NCBI GenBank assembly: GCA_031402225.1 | Contig: JANNSD010000174.1 | Span: 1 to 53,719, forward strand | Length of the DNA: 53,719 nucleotides | Reading direction: 5' to 3' | DNA from: JAGGAG01 sp031402225 | GTDB taxonomy: Bacteria > Gemmatimonadota > Gemmatimonadetes > Gemmatimonadales > GWC2-71-9 | Shown: piece by piece, positions 47,357 through 53,719 of the stretch | Position numbering within the stretch: position 1 is the stretch's first letter | Layout of the letters: every line of letters begins with the position of its first letter | The notes under the pieces: model-generated | Databases searched by the model: none | What the model was told of the DNA's origin: nothing | What the model saw: only the letters and a program-made list of their open reading frames with translations | Made by a program: the position numbers and the translations under genes

Positions 47357-49984
47357 TCAGGGCGCGCCGACCACCTTTCTCCATTCCGGGTCGGATACGA
47401 GCAGCTCGAACTTCCACCCCGGGTTGTCCGCCATGGCTTTCTGCTGGTTCGGATTCGCCGTCCAGTAGCTCTTGAGCGCCTTGAAGGCGGCGGGATGGTC
47501 GCCCATCAGCGTGTAAACGTAGGCTTCTTCCTCGGCCAGATCGTGGGTGGGGTCGATTTCAGTCGTTCCCCGGGAGCGCCCCGCAACGCTGCGGGCGCTG
47601 TCGGCCAGCTTGGCCCGCGCAATCACCGCGGCCGTGATCAGCTGGGCCTGCAGCGTGCGGAACTCGCGTTCCGACTGTGGGGCCAGGGCGGCGGTGCTGT
47701 CACGGAGCCGCCAGGCACGGGGAACGTCTGGGTCTTCGGCGCGGCTGGCCAGCAAGCGGAGCTGACAGATTGAGAAGCGATAGTCGGCGGGGAAGCGCCG
47801 GTGCCCTTCGTCGCACCACTGCTTGGCGTCGGCAAACTGGGCCAGGTCGTACGAGGAATAGAACAGGCGATCGATGACCTTGTCGATGTTGCTGAGATAC
47901 GCATCCTCTTCGTATGCGCGGCGCGCGGCGAGCTTTGCGTCGGTGGGGCCCTTGGTGTGGTTGTAGAGATGGGCGAGTGCGGCATGCGCCCGGGCTTCGG
48001 ACGGGTTGATCCTGACAGCCATCTCCAGGTCGGCCTGCGCCGACTGGAGCAGCTTGTCCGCGGCCACGGGATCGGCCTCAAGGCCGAGCAGCCACTGCCA
48101 GTAACGCAGCTCGCCCCGCTGGAAGAGGGCGCCGGCGTCCTGCGGGTCGATAGCCAGGGCCTGTTCGACGAAGCCGAGTCCCTTCGTGATGTAGGGCGCA
48201 GCCAGGACGGGGTCGGTGTTGACGAGCCGGACCTGCTGCGAGGTGATCGTCCCGCGCTGCACCAGCGGCTCGGTCCACTTGGGATCGAGCACCGCCGCCT
48301 GCGCCAGCAGCGAATCGGCCTGCTCGAACGCGCGTGCGGCGGCGGCGGGATCGGCAATCAGGAGGGAATCGGCCTGCCTTCGGCTTGCTTCGGCCCGCTG
48401 CACCAGAATCCAGGCCTGGGGGTTCGAGGCGCGCTGCTTCTGCTCGCGCAGGCGCACTTCCGCACCCAGGCGTTCCCGCAGGAAGACGGCGGCCTTCTGC
48501 GCCACGGAGTCGCCGAGGGTGAGGTACTGGCTGGACGGCTGCTCGAAGCTTGCGCGCTGGAACTCAGCACCGCTCGCGGCATCGACCAGGCGCACCGTCA
48601 CCCGCACCTTGTCCTTGTCCTGCTCCACATTGCCCTCCACGAGGGTCCCCACCTTGAGCAGCCGGGCGATGCTGTCCCGCGGCACATTGCCTCCGCGGAA
48701 AGGTGCCACGCCGTTCCGGGAGATGACCTCGAGTTCGCCCACTTGGGCGAGTTGTGCGATGAGCCCGTCCGTGAGGCCGTCGGCCAGGAACCGAAGGGAG
48801 TCCCCGGCGCCCCCGGCCGTCTGGAAATACAGCACGGCAACGCGGCGCGCATCGTCGCCCGCCGCCAACGGCGCCGCCTTGCCGCCGCGGCCCCCGAGGA
48901 ACTGCCGGCCAGCGATAGCCGCCACGGCGAGCAGCACCGCGACGGCACCGGCGATGAGCCACTTGCGCCGCGGGGATTCGGCCGGGAACTCCACTTCATC
49001 GACAGCCGCAGACGCCGATGCGGACGCCGATGCCCCGCCCGGGCGCATGATTCTCGCCGTGGTGCGTCGCGTGCCGATCGGGATCTGCTGGGGTGTCCGC
49101 GGCGTGTTGGCCCGTCGCGCCGATGTGCGCAACAGCGACGCCTCGGCTTCCGCCTCCCCTAGCGCCTCGGCGAATTCCTTCATGGTGGGATAGCGGTCGG
49201 CTGGAGTCTTCTCAAGGGCGCGGAATACGGCGTCCTCCACTGCGTCCGGAATCGAGTTCCGCACCACCTGCATGCTGGGAACCTGTTCCAGAGAGTGGCG
49301 GGCCAGCACGGCCATTGCGTTCGGCCCGTCGAACGGCGGCTGCCCCACGAGTATCTCATACAGCACGCACCCCAGGCTGTATTCATCGCTGCGACCATCC
49401 ATGTTGCCACCCAGCGACTGCTCGGGGCTCATGTAATGGGGCGTGCCCACCGCCATCCCCGTCTCGGTCAGCTTGGTGGCGGTCGCGGCCTCCACCGCCT
49501 TCGCGATGCCGAAGTCGGCCACCAGGGCATGGCCGCCCTGCAGCAGGATGTTCTCCGGCTTGATGTCGCGATGGATGATCTTGTGCTCGTGGGCGTAGTG
49601 CAGGGCTTCGGCGGACTCGCGTACGATCCGGAGGGCATCCTCGATGGGGAGCTGATGTTCGCGGTCCAGCCGATCGCGGAGCGACTCGCCCTGAATGAAC
49701 GGCATGACGTAGTACAGCAGACCGTCGGCGGCCCCCGAGTCATAGAGGCCGAGGATGTTGGGGTGCTGGAGCTGGGCGGCGACCCGGATCTCGCGCAGGA
49801 AGCGCTCGGCACCGATGGTGGCCGAGAGCTCGGGCTTGAGCACCTTGATGGCGACGCTGCGCTCGTGCTTGACGTCCTTCGCGAGGTATACGAAGGCCAT
49901 CCCGCCCTGCCCAAGCAAGCGCTCGACGTCGTAGTGTCCCGCGAGGGCAGCCTTCAGTTGCTCGAGCTGATCAGCCACGGACAC
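47357..49984 (-). CDS. Membrane Ser/Thr protein kinase with TolB-like and TPR domains
   Basis: 875 residues. Kinase domain (about 18-275): LLGQGGMAFVYLA loop, AIKVL Lys, HRDIKPENIL, DFGIAK and MSPEQ. Then a linker, one transmembrane helix (about 340-360) and an extracytoplasmic sensor with a TolB/adenylate-cyclase-associated-like domain (VAVLYFQT, LADGLTDGLIAQLAQVGELEVISRN) and TPR-like helices to the end. It should phosphorylate cytoplasmic targets in response to envelope signals; targets unknown. Confidence 0.92.
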   Translation of the reverse strand: MSVADQLEQLKAALAGHYDVERLLGQGGMAFVYLAKDVKHERSVAIKVLKPELSATIGAERFLREIRVAAQLQHPNILGLYDSGAADGLLYYVMPFIQGESLRDRLDREHQLPIEDALRIVRESAEALHYAHEHKIIHRDIKPENILLQGGHALVADFGIAKAVEAATATKLTETGMAVGTPHYMSPEQSLGGNMDGRSDEYSLGCVLYEILVGQPPFDGPNAMAVLARHSLEQVPSMQVVRNSIPDAVEDAVFRALEKTPADRYPTMKEFAEALGEAEAEASLLRTSARRANTPRTPQQIPIGTRRTTARIMRPGGASASASASAAVDEVEFPAESPRRKWLIAGAVAVLLAVAAIAGRQFLGGRGGKAAPLAAGDDARRVAVLYFQTAGGAGDSLRFLADGLTDGLIAQLAQVGELEVISRNGVAPFRGGNVPRDSIARLLKVGTLVEGNVEQDKDKVRVTVRLVDAASGAEFQRASFEQPSSQYLTLGDSVAQKAAVFLRERLGAEVRLREQKQRASNPQAWILVQRAEASRRQADSLLIADPAAAARAFEQADSLLAQAAVLDPKWTEPLVQRGTITSQQVRLVNTDPVLAAPYITKGLGFVEQALAIDPQDAGALFQRGELRYWQWLLGLEADPVAADKLLQSAQADLEMAVRINPSEARAHAALAHLYNHTKGPTDAKLAARRAYEEDAYLSNIDKVIDRLFYSSYDLAQFADAKQWCDEGHRRFPADYRFSICQLRLLASRAEDPDVPRAWRLRDSTAALAPQSEREFRTLQAQLITAAVIARAKLADSARSVAGRSRGTTEIDPTHDLAEEEAYVYTLMGDHPAAFKALKSYWTANPNQQKAMADNPGWKFELLVSDPEWRKVVGAP

Positions 49985-50069
49985 TCAGGTGAAGGGGAGC
50001 CGGATGCGGTTAGAGGGCGAAATCTAAGCGGGGCAGGCCCGCACCGGCGAGCGATACTGGTTGTCCTGT

Positions 50070-51245
50070 CTACCTGGACTTGATCAGCGCAGCCTCCACC
50101 CGCTGGGCCAGCTCGATTGGGTTCATGGATGGGGGTCCGTGGATGTTCCACTGGTTGATCACCACCACCATGGAATCACCGGGAAATAGCATGGGAAACT
50201 GGCCGCCGTAGCCGGAGCCGGACGGCAGCCAGCGGCCGTCGACACCGGGGTCGGGAAAGAGCCACCACTGGAGCCCGTAGCGGAAGCGGGCGTCCGTGGC
50301 CACCGGCGCGATCGGCGAGAGGCTCAGGGCCACCCACTCCCGCGGGACCACCTGACGGTCGTTCCACTGTCCCCCCTGCAGGTACAGCCAGGCGACCTTC
50401 GCGAGGTCCTCGGTGCGCAGGTAGAGCCCGCCCTCGGTGTCGTGCAGTCCCGCCGGCGTGGTCTTCCAGTAGAAATCGGTGATGCCAAGGGGCGAGAAGA
50501 GGTGCTCACGCGCGTAGTCGGGCACCGGCCGGCCGGTGGCCTTCTCCAGGATGGCGCCCATCAGTACGCTGGCGCCCGAGGAGTACGACCAGAAGGTGCC
50601 GGGGTCGTGCGCCATGGGGCGATTGATGACGTACGCCACCCAGTCGGCACTCGCCTCCATCTGGGTGGCCGAGTTGGCGGAGTCGGTGTAGGGAAGATTC
50701 TCGTCCCAGTCGAATCCGGGCGACATCGTGAGCAGGTCGCGCAGCGTGATGCGGCGCTTGCGGTCATCCAGGTTGGCGATGCGCGTGGTATCAAACCAGG
50801 TGATGATCGGCGTCTCCAGCGACGCGATCTCTCCCCGGGCAATGGCGACGCCAACCAGGGCGCTCGTGACGCTCTTGGTGACGGACTGCAGGGTGTGCGC
50901 CTGGCCCCTCCGGTACCACGGGTGCCAGTCGGGATGGTCGTAGTTGAAGGCGTGGTTGACGGTGTCGGCGGGGTTCACCGCCGTGTAGACCGAGTCGTAG
51001 TTGCGGCGCCACTGGGACGACCAGGCCAGCTTGCCGCGGAGCACCACGGCAAATCCGTCAACCAGGCCGTACTTGCCGGAGCCCATGTCGGCAGCGAGCG
51101 CGGCCAGCACGGTGGAGTCGAGCCCGACGGCGGCTGGGGACGCGGTGGGCCACTGGGCCCGGAGCGTGGTGGGCGTGAGGCACAGGAGGAGCAACGAGGC
51201 CTGTCCGAACGCGCGAAATCCACCGGGCCGACGGGCGCGCATCAT
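50070..51245 (-). CDS. Serine hydrolase, class-C beta-lactamase/DD-peptidase fold
   Basis: 391 residues with a signal peptide (LLLLCLTPTTLRAQ). SxxK motif in QSVTKSVTSAL (nucleophile Ser); YSSG in the YxN position; a GSGYGG block near the C terminus in place of KTG. Such proteins act as esterases or peptidases as often as lactamases. The start overlaps the stop of the small kinase gene by 4 bp (ATGA). Confidence 0.88.
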   Translation of the reverse strand: MMRARRPGGFRAFGQASLLLLCLTPTTLRAQWPTASPAAVGLDSTVLAALAADMGSGKYGLVDGFAVVLRGKLAWSSQWRRNYDSVYTAVNPADTVNHAFNYDHPDWHPWYRRGQAHTLQSVTKSVTSALVGVAIARGEIASLETPIITWFDTTRIANLDDRKRRITLRDLLTMSPGFDWDENLPYTDSANSATQMEASADWVAYVINRPMAHDPGTFWSYSSGASVLMGAILEKATGRPVPDYAREHLFSPLGITDFYWKTTPAGLHDTEGGLYLRTEDLAKVAWLYLQGGQWNDRQVVPREWVALSLSPIAPVATDARFRYGLQWWLFPDPGVDGRWLPSGSGYGGQFPMLFPGDSMVVVINQWNIHGPPSMNPIELAQRVEAALIKSR

Positions 51246-52072
51246 TCAGTGAGTGCGGCGCGCATGGCGGCGGCGGTGGGCCAGCGATCGGCCGGCTCCT
51301 TGGCGAGGCCCCGGTCGATCGCATCGGCGAGCGCCCTGGGGGTGTCCGAGCGCAGCGTCTCGACCCGTGGCGGCGGCTCGGTCAGGTGTTTCTGCAGCAC
51401 GATGCCCTCCACCTTATGCACGAAGGGCGTGCGGCCCGTCAGGCATTCGAAGAGCACACAGGAGAGGGAGTAGAGGTCGCTGCGATGGTCGATGTCTCGC
51501 AGGCCGCGGATCTGCTCCGGGCTCATGTACGTGCAGGTGCCGAGCGCCACGCCCGAACGGGTCAGGTTTTCGCCGGCCGAGTCGGCAATGGCCTTGGCGA
51601 TGCCGAAGTCGAGCAGGATGGTGTGACCGTTCGAGATGACGATGTTCTCCGGCTTCACGTCGCGATGCACGATGCTGTGTTCATGGGCGTGCTGCAGCGC
51701 GCTCAGCAGGTCGGCGCCGAGCCGGATGACATCGTCGACGGGCAGGGAACGCGCGCGGGTGATGCCCTCGCGCAGCGTAGGACCGGGGCAATACGACATC
51801 GCGTAATAGACCACCCAGTCGGCCTCACCCGAGTCCAGCAGCCGCGCAATGTTGGGATGGTCGAGCTGGCTGCAGAGCCGCACTTCGCGCAGGAAGCGAT
51901 CGGCGGCCACGGTGACCGCGAGTTCCGGATGCAGAACCTTGAGGGCGACCTCCTCGCCCGCCGGATTGCGGGCCAGGAACACCCGCGCCCCGCCGCCGCG
52001 CCCGACCTCGCGATCCAGGGTGTAGAGGCTGCCCAGGGCCTGCTGGACGGCGGTGAAAAGATCACGCGCCAT
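51242..52072 (-). CDS. Small cytoplasmic Ser/Thr protein kinase
   Basis: 276 residues, kinase domain only. Glycine loop VGRGGGARVFLA, ALKVL Lys, HRDVKPENIVI and LDFGIAKAI, then MSPEQIRGL. No sensor or membrane part. ATG at 52072; its first 11 bases overlap the end of xdhC. The gene is coupled to the serine hydrolase downstream, so the two may be functionally linked. Confidence 0.9.
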   Translation of the reverse strand: MARDLFTAVQQALGSLYTLDREVGRGGGARVFLARNPAGEEVALKVLHPELAVTVAADRFLREVRLCSQLDHPNIARLLDSGEADWVVYYAMSYCPGPTLREGITRARSLPVDDVIRLGADLLSALQHAHEHSIVHRDVKPENIVISNGHTILLDFGIAKAIADSAGENLTRSGVALGTCTYMSPEQIRGLRDIDHRSDLYSLSCVLFECLTGRTPFVHKVEGIVLQKHLTEPPPRVETLRSDTPRALADAIDRGLAKEPADRWPTAAAMRAALTE

Positions 52073-53165
52073 GGGAGAGCGAGCTGCCCTTCGCCCCGTA
52101 CCGGACGGTGGTGATCTCCGCGATGATGGCGAGTGCTGTTTCCATGGGCTGGCGACCGCCAAGGTCGAGCCCGACCGGACCGTAGACGCGCGCCAGGTCG
52201 GTGTCGGTGAAGCCCGCGGCGCGAAGTCGGGTCAGGCGCTTCGCCTGGGTCTTCCGCGAGCCGATGGTACCGATATACGGCACCGGCGACCGGAGCGCGA
52301 TCTCGGTGGCCGGCTCGTCGAACTTGGGATCGTGCGACAGGAGCACCACGTAGGTGCGGGCATCGAGCCCGATCCGCTCGAACGCTTCCTCGGGCCAGCC
52401 CAGCACGAGCTCGTCGGCGTCGGGGAAGCGCTCGCGCGTGAGCCAGGCGGCGCGCCCATCGGCAACATATGTGCGGTAGCCGAGCGCACGGCCGAGCAGC
52501 GTCAGGGCCTGCGCGATGTGGACGCCGCCGAAAATGACGAGCCGTGGCTGTCGCGGAAACACCTCGAGCAGTACCAGCAGTTCCCCGCCGTCGGCCAGCG
52601 GGAAGGCCTCGGTGCGGCTCTCACCCCGGGCCAGCGCCTCGAGTGCCGCCGCTTCCACCTGGGGGAGCACCGAATCGAGTTCCAGCTCGGCCTGCCGGGA
52701 TTCGTCGGCTGCCACGCCCATCGGCGGCATGACCGGCTCGCGGCTGCCGTCGTCACGCAGGATATAGGTGGCGCCGATGCCACCGGGCGCCTGGATGACG
52801 GTGGCCACCGCCACGCCGCCCTCACCGCGGGCCGCCTCGAGCACGGCGGTGCGCACCGCCGGCTCGATCAGCACGGAGATGGTGCCGCCGCAGGAAAGCC
52901 CCACTGCCCAGGCCGACTCGTCGGCGACGCCGTAGGTGACGAGCCGCGCCGTGCCCCGGGTGGCGGCGTCGGCGATTTCCTGGGCCACGGCATTCTCGAC
53001 ACAGCCGCCGGAAACGGACCCCAGGATAGCGCCCGATGGCGTCGCCAGCATGACGGCTCCCACCTGTCGCGGGGCGCTGCCCCAGACCTGTGTCACCACG
53101 GCGCGACCGATCGGCTCGTTGCGGGCGATCAGTCGCTGGTAGTCGGACAGGGCTTGCAGGGTCAC
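52062..53165 (-). CDS. xdhC: XdhC-family molybdenum-cofactor maturation protein
   Basis: 367 residues. N-terminal XdhC/CoxI domain (GSVSGGCVENAV, SCGGTISVLIEP) and C-terminal Rossmann domain (LVIFGGVHIAQAL, LSHDPKFDEPA, YIGTIGSRKTQAKRL). Inserts sulfurated Mo cofactor into xanthine dehydrogenase-type enzymes. The hydroxylase itself is not in the window but may lie beyond 53719, given the adjacent CoxG gene. Confidence 0.92.
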   Translation of the reverse strand: MTLQALSDYQRLIARNEPIGRAVVTQVWGSAPRQVGAVMLATPSGAILGSVSGGCVENAVAQEIADAATRGTARLVTYGVADESAWAVGLSCGGTISVLIEPAVRTAVLEAARGEGGVAVATVIQAPGGIGATYILRDDGSREPVMPPMGVAADESRQAELELDSVLPQVEAAALEALARGESRTEAFPLADGGELLVLLEVFPRQPRLVIFGGVHIAQALTLLGRALGYRTYVADGRAAWLTRERFPDADELVLGWPEEAFERIGLDARTYVVLLSHDPKFDEPATEIALRSPVPYIGTIGSRKTQAKRLTRLRAAGFTDTDLARVYGPVGLDLGGRQPMETALAIIAEITTVRYGAKGSSLSHGA

Positions 53166-53235
53166 AGTATCGATTCAGCTGGGGTACGGGAAGATGCGAG
53201 CGCGCACCGGGCGAAGTAAAGAGCGCTGGCGCCCC

Positions 53236-53694
53236 TCAGGCAGCCGCGGCGGCACCGGCGCGGCGGGCGAAGTCCAGCCAGAACTGCTCCGTGAGCTTCT
53301 GCGCCATGCCGTCCAGCAGCCTGCCGCCCAGGTTGGCGAGCGTGCCGCCCACGTCAACATCCGACTGCCAGTTCATCGTGGTGCGCCCGGGGCCGGCGTC
53401 CACAAGATCGATGGTCGCTGCCACGTGTACCGTCGAACCGGGTGCGTTGCCATGCGCGCGCATCACCAGGTGGCCCGGCGGGGTGAGCTCGATCAGTTCC
53501 ACTGCCAGCGTAAAATGCAGCTTGATGGCACCGATGCCCACCGCCGAGATGACGTTGAAGTGGCTGTCGTCGACCCGCTCGACCCGCTCCACCCCGGGAG
53601 CCGATGCCGCCACGAACTCTGCGTCCAGCAATCGCTGCCACACGACCGCGCGCGGCGCGGTCACTTCGGGCGAGCCGGAAAAGCTGAGCCGCAT
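53236..53694 (-). CDS. coxG: CoxG-like SRPBCC protein
   Basis: 152 residues. SRPBCC fold of the carbon monoxide dehydrogenase subunit G family: MRLSFSGSPEVTAPRAVVWQ, FVAASAPGVERVERV and IKLHFTLAVELIEL. Involved in membrane recruitment or maturation of molybdenum hydroxylases. GAGGAG lies upstream. With xdhC it suggests the edge of an aerobic Mo-hydroxylase cluster. Confidence 0.88.
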   Translation of the reverse strand: MRLSFSGSPEVTAPRAVVWQRLLDAEFVAASAPGVERVERVDDSHFNVISAVGIGAIKLHFTLAVELIELTPPGHLVMRAHGNAPGSTVHVAATIDLVDAGPGRTTMNWQSDVDVGGTLANLGGRLLDGMAQKLTEQFWLDFARRAGAAAAA

Positions 53695-53719
53695 CAGGCG
53701 TTCTCCTCGAGGGGAAATG

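Noticed and set aside
1..53719. Mobile element, prophage or genomic island
   Set aside because: No transposase, integrase, phage structural gene, tRNA attachment site or abrupt composition change was seen.

Overview
The window is a gene-dense, GC-rich (about two-thirds G+C) bacterial chromosome segment. It has no rRNA, tRNA, phage or insertion-sequence gene that I can recognise. Gene content points to a Gemmatimonadota-like aerobic heterotroph. This is inferred from the combination of a caa3-type oxidase, secreted OmpA with thrombospondin-type-3 repeats, a Ser/Thr kinase carrying TolB-like and TPR parts, a plant/cyanobacterial-style IspH and FabI, and an arginine operon built on an acyl-ornithine carbamoyltransferase. 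No ribosomal marker is present to prove it.

Layout. 1-5.7 kb: truncated ispH, a DUF72 protein, a sugar dehydrogenase-like lipoprotein, a quinone oxidoreductase, and a radical SAM protein coupled to a 50-residue zinc ribbon. 5.7-8.8 kb (minus): greA, an orphan GroES-like protein, two uncharacterised proteins, an alpha/beta hydrolase and a DUF983 protein. 9-14.4 kb: a VanX-like dipeptidase, a DinB protein and the coxBACD operon with a promoter and terminator. 14.4-21.5 kb: DUF423, fabI, and a YbbA/YbbP-type ABC pair divergent from a TesA-like esterase, followed by a flavin reductase and a lipoprotein. 21.5-24.6 kb (minus): ECF sigma factor, probable anti-sigma factor, a DUF4097 protein and two envelope proteins. 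24.7-28.5 kb: AI-2E-family protein, amino-acid permease, ompA. 28.8-29.9 kb: marR with an MhqD-like esterase. 29.9-33 kb: a LysR regulator divergent from Tat-exported beta-carbonic anhydrase, sbtA and sbtB, a bicarbonate-uptake module. 33-34.9 kb: a tandem pair of secreted M42 peptidase homologues, the first with its metal site lost. 35-45.2 kb: a ten-gene arginine operon (argG, a P-loop protein, argC, argD, an alpha/beta hydrolase, argF', argB, argE, argH, argR), ending in a strong hairpin. 45.2-53.7 kb (minus): CoxG, XdhC, a small Ser/Thr kinase, a serine hydrolase, a large Ser/Thr kinase and a large lipoprotein.

The most striking features lie in the arginine region and at gene boundaries. 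The arg operon has no recognisable ArgA/ArgJ acyltransferase, but contains an uncharacterised P-loop protein and an alpha/beta hydrolase. Its carbamoyltransferase has Val where N-acetylornithine enzymes have Glu and N-succinylornithine enzymes have Pro. Short tandem repeats with 7-, 8- or 9-bp units sit exactly at gene junctions. They supply the stop codon of the upstream gene and in several cases the GTG start or Shine-Dalgarno sequence of the next gene. The commonest unit, GGACGTGA, carries an SD core, a GTG start and a TGA stop in eight bases.
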